A stretch of 56,801 nucleotides of DNA from Thermoplasmatota archaeon (GCA_030740765.1 JASLWR010000017.1:1-56801); one strand, 5' to 3'; shown: positions 46,469-56,191, counted from the stretch's first letter. A program made the numbers and translations. The notes: generated by a model from the sequence alone, not told the origin.

Positions 46469-47881
46469 TTAGTAGGTCGGAGGGGGCGGATACGTATATC
46501 TTTGGGGTAGGGAATAAGCCTGGGCCGATGAGTAAGGTCCCGTTGGCCTGCCTTTAAGTATCGCTCCACACATCATGCAGGAATCCGCCGTTGCCAGATT
46601 GAGGGAACTGCAATTCGAACAGTTTACAAGTTCCGGCTTTGTCGCCAGTGGAGACTGAACAGGCTCACGAACAGTTTGGGGTGCATTGGCTACTTTTGAC
46701 ATGGGTGCCGGAGAACGGTGTGATTGACTTGCACCACATGTGTGGCAGAAGACGGCCTTTGGGTCAATGATCACTCCGCTGCATTTAATGCATTTCTTTT
46801 CCACCGGAGGTGGTGGGTATTTGGAAGTTTTCTTTGAGTGAGATTTCTCCCTTTGTCTATACTGCGGTTCGTTTTCATCCTCCTCATCTTCGTCTTCGTA
46901 ATCTTCATCATCATCATCATCATCATCATCCAGATCATCCCTGAATACGTATAATAGAACGGTGGTTCCTGTCAAAAGAATTGAGGAAATAAGCCCAATT
47001 ATCCATCCGCTTCGGGGTCCCCAGCTGTATTCTCTATAATACTCGTACCAGATTTCAGGTTGGTGTTTTTTATAACCGGAAAAACTGTTGACAGCGGGTA
47101 CGGGTTCATCTTTTTCGTCCGGTACTTTAAAGAGACCGAAATTACTGTCCATATCATGTTGCTCTCGATATTCTTCCTCTTCTCCATATATGTCGTTCCA
47201 ATCGTCTTCATAAGCACCGGTCCAGGATGCGGAATAATAGACCACACCCACCAGTATTAAAACGGAGGCTATCCCCATGGATATTATAACGGGCTTGGGT
47301 AGACGGCCGTACAAGCCCGATATGATCAAGGCCAAAACACTTAAGGCAGCTATGAAGACTCCGAAAAGCCAGATAATACGTACATTATTGCAGAGCTCCA
47401 CTCGGTTCATTATTCCGTCATCTTCCTCTGCATTGTCTATATCGGTATTGCTGAGAGGATGTGTTTCCTTTTGAATGTCTCCTTTTTGTCTGAATATCTC
47501 TTTTACGGGATCAATGAACAGCTCGTCGCATTCATTACACTCAATGGCAGCTTTCTCAAATGTCGCATCACACCATCTGCAACTACCGGCCCCTTCACTG
47601 ACATAATAACCGCATTCCGGGCAATGTTCTCTTTCGTCAATAAGTTCTTCTACCGAATCTGCAATATTATCTCCACATGAAGGGCAATTATATCTATACA
47701 AGTCCTTCGTATATACTCTTTCGGCACTCAATTCGTCCAATGCCCACGAAAAACCATATTCCCTGTTATTTTCTTCAATTTTGTAACTTTCAGACCACCA
47801 GGGCGAGTAGAGCGCAATAATGGCCATTGTCAAAGCGGCAATCGAAGCCAATATGACGATGGTCCATTTTACTTTCGACAT
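46469..47881 (-). CDS. Multi-zinc-ribbon membrane protein with Asp-run linker
   Basis: 470 residues. An N-terminal helix (WTIVILASIAALTMAIIALY) is followed by an exterior segment with several CxxC pairs (CPSCG, CPECG, CRWCD, CNECD), then three more helices, a run of nine Asp with an acidic stretch (about residues 318-340), and a C-terminal cytoplasmic tail with two further zinc ribbons (CIKCSG/CHTCGA and CSNCSS/CMMCGA) and a Pro/Tyr-rich end (YTYPPPPTY). No family recognised. The number of zinc ribbons on both sides of the membrane is unusual and suggests protein-protein contacts. Confidence 0.75.
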   Translation of the reverse strand: MSKVKWTIVILASIAALTMAIIALYSPWWSESYKIEENNREYGFSWALDELSAERVYTKDLYRYNCPSCGDNIADSVEELIDEREHCPECGYYVSEGAGSCRWCDATFEKAAIECNECDELFIDPVKEIFRQKGDIQKETHPLSNTDIDNAEEDDGIMNRVELCNNVRIIWLFGVFIAALSVLALIISGLYGRLPKPVIISMGIASVLILVGVVYYSASWTGAYEDDWNDIYGEEEEYREQHDMDSNFGLFKVPDEKDEPVPAVNSFSGYKKHQPEIWYEYYREYSWGPRSGWIIGLISSILLTGTTVLLYVFRDDLDDDDDDDDEDYEDEDEEDENEPQYRQREKSHSKKTSKYPPPPVEKKCIKCSGVIIDPKAVFCHTCGASQSHRSPAPMSKVANAPQTVREPVQSPLATKPELVNCSNCSSLNLATADSCMMCGAILKGRPTGPYSSAQAYSLPQRYTYPPPPTY

Positions 47882-48202
47882 GTGTTTTTCACCTAATGCA
47901 TTATAAAAATAATATTTGGATGAAGGTAAATTCTTTAATAGTACATATCTCCAATATATTTATTTATTCCTCTCTATCTCTTAAGATTAATTTCGTATAA
48001 TCAACACCGTGAGTCGATATATGCCCGGTGGTAGTGGCCATGATTGCTCCAATATCAATTGTAGATGAGTATCGGAACCGGCATCAAGAAAAGTAGTAAA
48101 ACGTTTCTACCTTTCAGCATGAAGAAGAACCAAATATAATCTAAATTATTTTATATTCAAAACAGAAAAAGAGTGTGCGATATCGAGACCTTCAAACACA
48201 AT
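47882..48202. other. Intergenic region without visible features
   Basis: 320 bases, AT-rich, between the zinc-ribbon gene (minus) and the end of the wHTH gene (minus). A TATA-like ATATATTTATTTATT near 47955-47970 could serve the zinc-ribbon gene. No coding frame. Confidence 0.4.
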
Positions 48203-48400
48203 TCATTCCTTGAATTTATACTGGTACTCGTTCCCTCTCCTTCCCGTCCCCCGGTACTCAATCTCGCCGTTCTCCCTCAGCTTTCTCAAAGACTCGGCAA
48301 CGGCACCTCTGGATATGCAGATCCCTTCGCTTATCTCTCTTGAAGTGAACCATTTATCCCGGTGGATCTTCAAGAAATGGTAGACTTCCTGCTGTCCCAT
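48203..48400 (-). CDS. Small winged-helix regulator, paralogue 2
   Basis: 65 residues, one winged helix: FLKIHRDKWFTSREISEG, then the recognition helix CISRGAVAESLRKL and a basic wing (RGTGRRGNEYQYKFKE). Paralogue of the protein at 44285-44482. A perfect inverted repeat overlaps its start codon (48397-48414), which suggests it represses its own gene. Confidence 0.8.
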   Translation of the reverse strand: MGQQEVYHFLKIHRDKWFTSREISEGICISRGAVAESLRKLRENGEIEYRGTGRRGNEYQYKFKE

Positions 48401-48414
48401 AATGGGTATTATGG
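48397..48414 (-). promoter_or_regulatory. Palindrome over the start of wHTH paralogue 2
   Basis: CCATAAT-ACCC-ATTATGG (minus strand), a perfect 7-bp inverted repeat with a 4-base spacer; the start ATG is part of the right half. A dimeric winged-helix protein bound here would block initiation. A related half-site (ATAATGG) occurs just upstream of paralogue 1 near 44270. Confidence 0.5.
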
Positions 48415-48638
48415 CGTTGTCCTACTTAAACCTATAGGAAATTTTAAAGGATTTGCATCATATTGGTGACCCCGCAGATTCATCCAAACGCAGGATTACA
48501 GGAATGAAAAGTACACTTGCAAGATGAAGGGATTCATCGAGTCAACACCTAAATATAATGATCCCCACAAGTTCGTCGTTGTTCTAAAACAAGTCGCCGT
48601 ACGCGATGGGTGTGAGCTTATTTCTGCCGTTTTTGTTA

Positions 48639-51224
48639 TTATTTAATCCTTCTGCCTATAAACAATACAATCCCTATCGTTATGACTATCAAGAACAATG
48701 AAAATCCTGGGGATTCCGCTTTTTCCTCCCCTCTGTCCGTCTCATCGGTGGGCTCGTCGTCATCCGTAATATCATCGTCCGTATCATCTTCACTGGTGGT
48801 ATCGTCGTCAGCCGTGTCGTCATCGTCGTCCGTCGGACCATAACGGTCCACGACCTCTATTTTATATTCGAAAGTAGCCCGATTCCCCGCTGAATCCTCC
48901 ACCTCCAGGGTGATCTTGTACACTCCCCCTTCAACAGTGGAAGGAACTGTGAAAGTATGTTCGTATTCACCTGTTTTAAAGTGGGCCGAGGTATCTGTAT
49001 CAAGCTCTATTTGGCCCCCTCCAAGATCGCTCAGGTCTATCCAAACACCTGTAATGTCCTCCAGCGTGTCATTGTCAATAATTTCAACGAAAACAGTCAT
49101 TTCCTCTTTGTTATCGTTGAAAACGCTTTCCATGCTTGCCGAAACAGAACTTATCCACGGTGGTGAATTGGGCTTTTTCAGGGTGAAATTGATGGTCCCG
49201 ATTGCCGTTTCATACGTATCGTCGGTGACCGTCACAGGAATTGAAAATGATTTCTCCTTCATTCCCTCGTCCTTCAATATGTCCTCGTCTATACTCACGA
49301 GATACGAGTAGATGCCATCTCCCGAGCTTTTATCTCCGTTGGACCTGTCGTCATGGAACAACTGGTGGCCGTCACCATGGATGTCGCGCAGGTCCCCTTC
49401 CACGGAAAGCACGGAATCCAATCCGTTCCCGTCCTCGATCTTAACCGTGAGTAGTATCTCGAGGTCGGGGCCGACAAAGGCCTCTTCCGGAGTGCATTCT
49501 GTATCAATTATCTGTGGGGCTATGACAGGAATATACTCGTGTACTACCACGTCCACCGACAGCGTATCGACCTCATTTCCAGCATCGGTTGCAGTGAATT
49601 CCACTGCGTATGTCCCCGGTGCAATGGAAATTGGAATAATATGCATGACCGTGTATTTTCCATCACTACTGTACGTGTCGCCGTTGGTACCGTCGTCTAA
49701 CATATCCGTTTCCCCGTTACCCCCCAGAAGATGCAGGTCCGCACTTACCCCCACCACATCGTCCAACCCGTTCGGATCATCAACCTCTGCTGTGATTTTC
49801 ACCTCTGTGAGGCCGTCATTGTATACCTTGGACGGATGAGTAAAACCGGAGAATACATTGGGAGCTTCGTTCTTTTGGAGGACCGTTAACGTACTTTCCC
49901 CTGAGCCCGTGTTTCCGTTCCTGTCGTAAACGGTCACATCTATCACATGTTCTCCTGTACTTACGCTGTCAGCAATGTCTATGGATATTGAAAATTTATC
50001 GTCTCCGGCCGTATCGTCCCCACTGGTTCCATCATCTAGCAGTTCAACTACACCGATTTTCAGACCGCTCAGGTCGGCCTCTACCTTCTCTATGTCCATG
50101 AACCCATCCGGATCTGCTACGCTGCAGGTGAGGAGTACGCTTTCATCTCCGCTGTTGGTCACGTTAGCACGGTCAAATTGCACGTTCTCCACCACTGGGT
50201 ACCGACCAGCGTAGTTCGTATCCTTCAAATATTCCGTGGCTTCTATTACATAGCCGGATGAAAGTGTCCCGAAATGATTATTATAAGTATACTTGGCATA
50301 CCATCCCACTTCCGGGGAAATATAACTGGTCCTGGTACCACCGTCAGGCGCTTCCGGGGTATCGGGATTGTCGGAATGCATCTCCCCCCCGTTGTTAGTA
50401 TATAATAATTTCATGCAGCTTAGGGTATTTCCCGATTGATATGCATCGGATTCATCCATAGAAACGTCGTCCATGGACACGTCCACGTCGTCTTCCATCT
50501 GGTAGTACAAGGAATTGTATCTAGTCTGCCCGCCTTCGATATCCAGATGTGATTTTGTAAAATAATCTATTCGAGAACTTACGTGGAACGCATCACCGGT
50601 ATTCTGCGGAAAAGAGAAATCCTTCAAGGCAGGAGTGTAATTCATGAAATTGAAGTCCCAGAAATCATAGGTACCTGAAAAAATCGCGTTAAGTGCAGCG
50701 GGTTCGAGGTCATAAATATAGGCGGATCCGTCCAGAGCTTTAAAATCCCTCACTGTTGCCAACGTGGATTTCTCTACAAGAAGATGGCCGGAAACAGTAC
50801 CTGAAAAGGTCGTCTTGTAGGGTACGACTCCAAAGTCGAATCCGAATTCCGCGGTGTCCATTTCAGCCTCGCGGTAGTTCTGAGTATCGCCAGTAAGTGT
50901 CAGGTTGTAGCATTCAACGGGGGCTCCGTACCCGGTGAACATCTCACTTGTACTCGAGACCGTGTATGTGTGGTTATCCCACTGATCGTACTCGTAGCCT
51001 TCGGAATCGATACAGCGGGCCGACCTTCTGTAAGACCAGTAATTCCCGTTTTCCCATACGGGGAGATTTAGTGCGCCTCCATTGCTCCTTTCTACTTCTT
51101 CGGAACTAATATCATGATTTTTTCCGAAACTGGAGCTGCGAGTCGTAATTGGTACTGCCGAGAGCAGAAACAATATTGTCATCAAAATTGCCAAAAATGC
51201 GTAAATGAAGTTCTTATTGTTCAT
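48639..51224 (-). CDS. Surface protein with Ig-like repeats and PGF-CTERM-like end
   Basis: 861 residues from ATG 51224 (after GGTGTTGAT). A signal peptide (FIYAFLAILMTILFLLSAVP) is followed by a ~330-residue N-terminal beta domain, then four or more Ig-like domains, each with a calcium-like motif such as LLDDGTSGDDTAGDDKFS, MLDDGTNGDTYSSDGKYT and FHDDRSNGDKSSGDGIYS. A long Asp/Thr linker leads to SPGF, a hydrophobic helix (LFLIVITIGIVLFIG) and RRIK. This tail matches the PGF-CTERM pattern of archaeal surface proteins processed by archaeosortase A (Pro-Gly-Phe, helix, basic end). An archaeosortase is not in the window. A glycoprotein or S-layer component is likely. Confidence 0.85.
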   Translation of the reverse strand: MNNKNFIYAFLAILMTILFLLSAVPITTRSSSFGKNHDISSEEVERSNGGALNLPVWENGNYWSYRRSARCIDSEGYEYDQWDNHTYTVSSTSEMFTGYGAPVECYNLTLTGDTQNYREAEMDTAEFGFDFGVVPYKTTFSGTVSGHLLVEKSTLATVRDFKALDGSAYIYDLEPAALNAIFSGTYDFWDFNFMNYTPALKDFSFPQNTGDAFHVSSRIDYFTKSHLDIEGGQTRYNSLYYQMEDDVDVSMDDVSMDESDAYQSGNTLSCMKLLYTNNGGEMHSDNPDTPEAPDGGTRTSYISPEVGWYAKYTYNNHFGTLSSGYVIEATEYLKDTNYAGRYPVVENVQFDRANVTNSGDESVLLTCSVADPDGFMDIEKVEADLSGLKIGVVELLDDGTSGDDTAGDDKFSISIDIADSVSTGEHVIDVTVYDRNGNTGSGESTLTVLQKNEAPNVFSGFTHPSKVYNDGLTEVKITAEVDDPNGLDDVVGVSADLHLLGGNGETDMLDDGTNGDTYSSDGKYTVMHIIPISIAPGTYAVEFTATDAGNEVDTLSVDVVVHEYIPVIAPQIIDTECTPEEAFVGPDLEILLTVKIEDGNGLDSVLSVEGDLRDIHGDGHQLFHDDRSNGDKSSGDGIYSYLVSIDEDILKDEGMKEKSFSIPVTVTDDTYETAIGTINFTLKKPNSPPWISSVSASMESVFNDNKEEMTVFVEIIDNDTLEDITGVWIDLSDLGGGQIELDTDTSAHFKTGEYEHTFTVPSTVEGGVYKITLEVEDSAGNRATFEYKIEVVDRYGPTDDDDDTADDDTTSEDDTDDDITDDDEPTDETDRGEEKAESPGFSLFLIVITIGIVLFIGRRIK

Positions 51225-51317
51225 ATCAACACCGCTGATCAATAGGGTCATTTTCTGGATCATCAGGAAATAATGCCTGATTTTATGGAATCCTATCTTA
51301 ATATAATTTTTCATTAG

Positions 51318-51411
51318 ATGAAGCGGAATCGGCCCTCCGGGACCACGATTCCGCGCACATTGTCAAGCTGAAAACCTCGACTCCCGTAGGAAATCTACCG
51401 ATTTCCGAGGG
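51318..51411. repeat. 40-bp hairpin repeat, copy 2, with adjoining CCCGTAGG/CCGAGGG module
   Basis: 51318-51357 matches 34262-34301 at 38 of 40 bases. It is followed by ACATTGTCAAGCTG (51357-51370, also at 3994-4007) and by CCCGTAGG...CCGAGGG (51383-51411), the inverse of the module at 3957-3982. The two kinds of element are thus side by side here. The rest of the gap 51225-51572 has no gene. Confidence 0.65.
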
Positions 51412-51572
51412 TGAAGTGAATTTCACAATTCACGATTCATTTTGTCGAACTTTGCACCAATGACAATATGTAAGCTTGCTACTTTCCTTTTTTCTATTAT
51501 TGATTAGACGAGGCATTTGTGTCCGATTCATGGCACCTATCTTTCTCCCATTATCGCCTGGTTCGGTGCTTT

Positions 51573-52754
51573 TTACGGTGTTATTCCTTCTTTATTTCCT
51601 TTTTCTTCTTTTCGAACTACCTTTCCGAGCCGTATGAATATATAGCTGGATATGAACAATATGGAAGAGGGTATCAGCAAGAAGAAAGACCAGTTCCAGG
51701 CAAATCGGGCGGTTAACAATGTTTTCATTGCGGACGATACTTCAGTCATCTCCAGTATCGTCATCACACCCCACCAGTAGAAGAACATTCCAAGTAAAAC
51801 CAGAATTCCCGAAGCAAGTATGAACTTGGCGGCCTTTCCGTTGTCACGGATAATCAGGATTATTCCCACTATCGAAAGCAAAGCTGCAATTATGAACATC
51901 GGAAAAGCAGCCACCATTAGAACGACCTTTCCGCCCTGTGCATGCGTCACAAGGTAAACATTATGGGGATGGGGATAACTGTCAGACTTGAAGGGTGATG
52001 ACGGACTTTCATCGACTTCCCCATTCACATCGGTCATATTGCAATCAATACGCGTAACAATCCCGATTCGTTCCTGAGTGCCAAAGTATTCCAGATCGAG
52101 AGAATATTCAAGCAGATCTTCGGGATCCGTCAGTACGTCCTCCACCTCCTTCTCCCAGATTATCTCGTTACTGGTATACTCGTTCTCCTCCTCGTCGTAA
52201 TCGGTCCATACCTCCACCCAGACCTTTGAGACCTCCACCTTGCTTAAGTTCAACGTATCGTTCAGTGAAATGCTTATGGACATATGTTCTTCGATCCCTT
52301 CGATCCAGAATGGGATCCGGTCGATGTGGGAATGGACAATTATCGTGCCTCCATTGTCCCGGTCCTCGAAAATATCGAATTTCGACCTGGCTTCAAGCTC
52401 GTAATTAATATCCTTGTAGCTGTTCATAATGATACCCAATCGTTCGGGGAGTTCGGGTCCGGGCCCCTGAACAAAAAAGCGCTCGTTCCGTATCGATATT
52501 CCATTATCTTTGAGCATATCGCTTTCTACCACCGCCTCCACATCGAAACCGTACAGGTACAAGTATCCCTCCAATCCGGCTGTGGTTGTCTTTCCCCCGG
52601 GCATTTTTACGGGCACCGTGGCGTTCAGCTCGCTTGTGGGGGAAAGATGTGCCAGTAAAAGTATGATGTTTGCAAGAATTATTATGCTTACTGAAGTTAT
52701 CTTTTTCCAATCTTTCACGGTTGTTGCTGTGGATGGACTGGGCAAATGGATCAC
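51573..52754 (-). CDS. Multi-pass membrane protein, second gene of an envelope operon
   Basis: Up to 393 residues. An N-terminal helix (ITSVSIIILANIILLLAHL) is followed by a ~240-residue exterior beta-rich domain and then three or four helices (FPMFIIAALLSIVGIILII, FILASGILVLLGMFFYWWG, FFLLIPSSILFISSYIFI) and a basic tail. GTG at 52754 starts 3 bases after the upstream stop; a TTG at 52745 fits better with AAGGTG as binding site. No family recognised. Translational coupling with the upstream gene suggests a two-protein complex. Confidence 0.75.
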   Translation of the reverse strand: MIHLPSPSTATTVKDWKKITSVSIIILANIILLLAHLSPTSELNATVPVKMPGGKTTTAGLEGYLYLYGFDVEAVVESDMLKDNGISIRNERFFVQGPGPELPERLGIIMNSYKDINYELEARSKFDIFEDRDNGGTIIVHSHIDRIPFWIEGIEEHMSISISLNDTLNLSKVEVSKVWVEVWTDYDEEENEYTSNEIIWEKEVEDVLTDPEDLLEYSLDLEYFGTQERIGIVTRIDCNMTDVNGEVDESPSSPFKSDSYPHPHNVYLVTHAQGGKVVLMVAAFPMFIIAALLSIVGIILIIRDNGKAAKFILASGILVLLGMFFYWWGVMTILEMTEVSSAMKTLLTARFAWNWSFFLLIPSSILFISSYIFIRLGKVVRKEEKGNKEGITP

Positions 52755-52757
52755 ACC

Positions 52758-54827
52758 TTAACTGAAAAGACCCCTCATCTGATTGCCCGTTATTTGTGTT
52801 ACCTGGACCAGCCTTCCCGTGTTTATATCCACGCTGATGATGAACGTGTCCCCCGTCTCGTAGACCGAAGCTCGCTGGAACGTCCAGGTGTATTTCGTGT
52901 AGGGCATGTTGAGTCCCGTGAGGGCTTGCACGATCTCAGTTCCGGGGCGGGACTCGCCCGTATCACCCCTTCCCAGAAGGATCGAGAGGTCCTTGAGTAT
53001 CAGATTACTGTCGCTGTCGAACAGTTCATTTTTGGCATCAGGATCGGTCTTTATGATGTCTATGGCCCCCGATAGAGTGCAACCCTTGGAACCCAACTCG
53101 CTTCTCCGAAACTTGGTATATCCTCCCATTTCACCGTATTCCCTCTCGATCTCAGTTTCGAATTTGTATCTTTCTTCAGTACGCGGATTTAGCTCATTGC
53201 TTATATTCTTGGCAACCCTTAAAGTATATTGTTTTTCAGGCTCTTTGTCATGCTTTTCTCCGTACTCCCGGGCATCCTTAACGCTCATATACTCCTGCGC
53301 GCTTAGATTCCAGAGATGTGTCCCTACCTTATCTTCCAACCCGAGTTTGTCCTGAAGCGTTGCATTGTACTTGGCCCTCCCAATGTAGGAATTTGGGTAT
53401 TGCTGCATGAAGTTCTTCAAACCGGGACTGTTCTCCCTTGCGAACTCGAGAGCGTCCTCGGGGGCCATCTGGACGATACGGTCTTGTGTCATGGGATCAT
53501 CGTCGAAGAGATGGCCCCCCTTGGGAATTTTGTCCCAGCTTTCGTATTCTCCCGTTGCATGGGTGGTGGGGTATTCGGCAGTCTCGTCGTCCTTCCATGG
53601 TTTTTCAGTATCGCCTATAATGTAATCGAGAAGCATCCTCCTCTCTTCGAATATCATCCAGAATATGCCTTCCTCGTCCTCGTAGGTGGTATTGGTCCTG
53701 AATATCTCCTTTATTATGTGGTGATGCTCATTGGAGATCCAGGCTTGGCGGTGAAAGTCGAAATTGAAATAAAAATTGGAGCTTATGTTGATAAGCATCG
53801 TGTCCACTTCTTTCCCGTCCACCTTGAAAGTTTCCTTCTTTTCGGCGGTCCAGTTGTACTGGCCGGATGAAAGGTCCGTGGACCCGTCATACCATATGCT
53901 CCCCGAATCTCCCTCCCGTATCGTCGTATCATAATATATCTGCTGCGAAATAGTGGGTATCTGCTCATCGGTGGGCTCCGGGTAGTATCTTATTACCCCG
54001 TCGTATTTCACCTCCCCGGCTATTGTGGCTTTAGGAAGCTGGTCCACTTTCATCTCACCAAGGTTTTCGGATTTGATGGTCTTCCGGTCCTGAAACTCCG
54101 TATATTCCCGGGTATCAGCCTTAAATTCACCGGGAACGGTAACCTCTCCGGTCTCGGTGGAATCAAGGGTTATGTCGAATTCACCGTTCATTACATAACG
54201 GTTCAACACGGAAGAATGTTTGTCGCCATACCCGCTCTCGATATCGAAAGGTCCGTCCACGATATCCTCCCAGGATCCGTCACTGTCGAGAACGTACTTC
54301 GAATAGTTGCCGGTAGTGTAATTCTCGAAATACATCTCTGCGTACAGCTCAAAATCATAGTTGAAACGGTCGCCGATCATTTCAGGAGGTAGATGAACTG
54401 AGAATTTCTCGTAGGATTTTATTTCCAGTTTAACGGTATTGCCGGTGATATCCTCGACCATCAGCGTGATGTAATAATCTCCCTCAAGGAAAACTTTCTC
54501 CAAAATTCCCTTTCTCAACAATACCTCTGTTGGATCCGATTCAATTTTTAGTAGTACTGTCTCATCGTCGATATCGAGTAGTGTGATCTTATGAGTATCA
54601 TTTTCGATCTCTATGATTTTTTTTTCATCCAGTTCGATTTCTATGGTGTACAATTCCTTACGGTCCGGATCAGTATCGTCATCATTGTCATCACCGTCGT
54701 CATCTTCCTCATCCTCAATATCCGTCTTATCGTTTTTCTCTTCGGGAGCCCACTTCTCGAAGTAGCCGAAATAGGCATTGGCCAGCAAAGCGATCAGGCA
54801 AACCAGTGTAATAAAAAGTTTGTTCAT
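52758..54827 (-). CDS. Large exported protein, first gene of an envelope operon
   Basis: 689 residues from ATG 54827 (after CGGTGA). Signal anchor (LFITLVCLIALLANAYFGYF), then a short acidic Asp/Glu run, then a long mainly beta domain with many Glu/Lys/Thr residues. The last ~70 residues (YTWTFQRASVYETGDTFIIS, VDINTGRLVQVTQI) resemble the strand pattern of a PepSY-like domain. No membrane helix at the C-terminus. The downstream membrane gene begins 3 bases after its stop, so the two probably act together at the cell surface. Function unknown. Confidence 0.75.
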   Translation of the reverse strand: MNKLFITLVCLIALLANAYFGYFEKWAPEEKNDKTDIEDEEDDDGDDNDDDTDPDRKELYTIEIELDEKKIIEIENDTHKITLLDIDDETVLLKIESDPTEVLLRKGILEKVFLEGDYYITLMVEDITGNTVKLEIKSYEKFSVHLPPEMIGDRFNYDFELYAEMYFENYTTGNYSKYVLDSDGSWEDIVDGPFDIESGYGDKHSSVLNRYVMNGEFDITLDSTETGEVTVPGEFKADTREYTEFQDRKTIKSENLGEMKVDQLPKATIAGEVKYDGVIRYYPEPTDEQIPTISQQIYYDTTIREGDSGSIWYDGSTDLSSGQYNWTAEKKETFKVDGKEVDTMLINISSNFYFNFDFHRQAWISNEHHHIIKEIFRTNTTYEDEEGIFWMIFEERRMLLDYIIGDTEKPWKDDETAEYPTTHATGEYESWDKIPKGGHLFDDDPMTQDRIVQMAPEDALEFARENSPGLKNFMQQYPNSYIGRAKYNATLQDKLGLEDKVGTHLWNLSAQEYMSVKDAREYGEKHDKEPEKQYTLRVAKNISNELNPRTEERYKFETEIEREYGEMGGYTKFRRSELGSKGCTLSGAIDIIKTDPDAKNELFDSDSNLILKDLSILLGRGDTGESRPGTEIVQALTGLNMPYTKYTWTFQRASVYETGDTFIISVDINTGRLVQVTQITGNQMRGLFS

Positions 54828-55330
54828 GGTTTCACCGAGTTCATTCTCAATGTGTCTAAATTGATGATCTTGTATCGTCACAGTTGTCAGGGATTATAAC
54901 TTTGAGGGTAATCCAACGGTGTGCCATAAATGAATATAATCGTATTTAGGTTTTAGTATCATATGTCGGGAGGGCGCCACAAGGTTACTTTAAGTATTTA
55001 TAAAATGAATATTTGCGGGGAAGGGTACGGGTACATTCCTCGGCTTAAAGTTTTCATCACACTAAGTCCCCTTCCGGCCGACTTTCCAGTGCGATCGATA
55101 ACTCTACCATGATCATAAAACCTTCTTTCCCATTTATTATTTATATTCGTATTATTTAGAAATACAGCATTACTTTCCACAAGCGAAATCACACACATAA
55201 CTATAAACGCAGTAGAGAGGACAAAGAAGGGGAAGGAACTGAGGGGGGTGGTAAAGGCGACTTGCCACAGTGGAAGGCGGCCCAGTGGGGGGGGAACGTC
55301 CCCTTTATTATTCAATTAAGTACTATCAAT
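54828..55330. other. Intergenic region without a supported gene
   Basis: About 500 bases. A minus-strand frame of 105 codons (54998-55315) starts with TTG, lacks a binding site and begins in a Pro/Gly-rich stretch over poly-G; it has one hydrophobic segment but is not supported as a gene. The 5' part near 54900-54960 is AT-rich and probably holds the promoter of the envelope operon. Confidence 0.45.
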
Positions 55331-55714
55331 CTACCTCCGACCAGATAAAGGGATTCCTATGATAAAGTTAAAACATTTTTGGCAGATATATAGTGAAGAT
55401 TTACTTTTCGATCTATGGGTTAGATCCAAAAGGATTTCTTTCCCTTCTCCGATAGGGCATAGATCCGATGCACATATATAACTCCCTCTATGATCGATAT
55501 TAGGATCAGTCATAATCGAACTAATATTAGGAGGGAAAATATCTACAATTGGTGGATTCTGCATTTCATGAATATCTTTATGACAATTTGGGCAAATTTT
55601 ATTAGCTTTGCCCTCTTTGATGGAAATTGCGAACTGTTTGCCAATTTCTTCGTCACAAAATATACAGCAATATTCTTCTAATTGAATTTTCTTAATTTCT
55701 TTTTCGGTTTCCAT
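55331..55714 (-). CDS. Small zinc-binding protein of unknown function
   Basis: 127 residues. Three CxxC-type pairs: CCIFCDEE, CPNCHKD and CQKCF, plus CASDLC, suggesting two zinc ribbons. GAGG lies 7 bases before the ATG at 55714. Very AT-rich compared with the core genes. No family recognised. It is followed, going right, by gene fragments, so the area may be an integration site. Confidence 0.65.
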   Translation of the reverse strand: METEKEIKKIQLEEYCCIFCDEEIGKQFAISIKEGKANKICPNCHKDIHEMQNPPIVDIFPPNISSIMTDPNIDHRGSYICASDLCPIGEGKEILLDLTHRSKSKSSLYICQKCFNFIIGIPLSGRR

Positions 55715-55834
55715 TTTAAAACCTCATTTTTATAAAAATTAGACAGAATTGTTATTTCACCCGCGGTCTATATATTTTGTCATCAAGTACTCGAGGTAAT
55801 GGAGTTGCACGAAAAAAGGGAAAGAATAACAAAA

Positions 55835-56110
55835 TTACCATTCGACATATCTGAATCCGTCATCAAGAGGTTCAAGAGCGCCCAAATAACGATCAATTAA
55901 AACCTCTTTAGATTCCTGTCCAGGATACATATAACTGAAATCCTTTCAATACGGTTTCTTATATCCAACCTTAAACTTCTGTCCTTTCATGAATGTTTCA
56001 TAACTGTCAGCATCGATCTTACGGACATACTGATTACCGACAATCACCCAGTGGTATTGAGTACGGAGAGCGCACCCCGAGCCAACAAAAGTGGTGGTCT
56101 CATTCTTAGA
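55835..56110 (-). pseudogene. Gene fragment with in-frame TGA, no start codon
   Basis: A 92-codon minus-strand frame reading TTTFVGSGCALRTQYHWVIV, then VRKIDADSYETFMKGQKFKV, GYKKPY, TGA (55946-55948), KDFSYMYPGQESKEVLIDRY and LGALEPLDDGFRYVEW before TAA (55835-55837). It looks protein-like on both sides of the TGA, where Trp would fit. A TAA at 56111-56113 closes its 5' end and no start codon follows at once, so the gene is truncated. The family is not recognised. Confidence 0.55.
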
Positions 56111-56191
56111 TTAGGATGATTATACCTCGTAGTGCCTAATTACACCAAAGATTAATATACTGCCATGAACATATATATTTCTGTAGGTAAA

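Noticed and set aside
48524-48646. 40-codon plus-strand frame
   Set aside because: Runs into the end of the convergent gene; no binding site or similarity.
54998-55315. 105-codon minus-strand frame
   Set aside because: TTG start, no ribosome binding site, begins in poly-G/Pro-rich sequence, no recognisable family.
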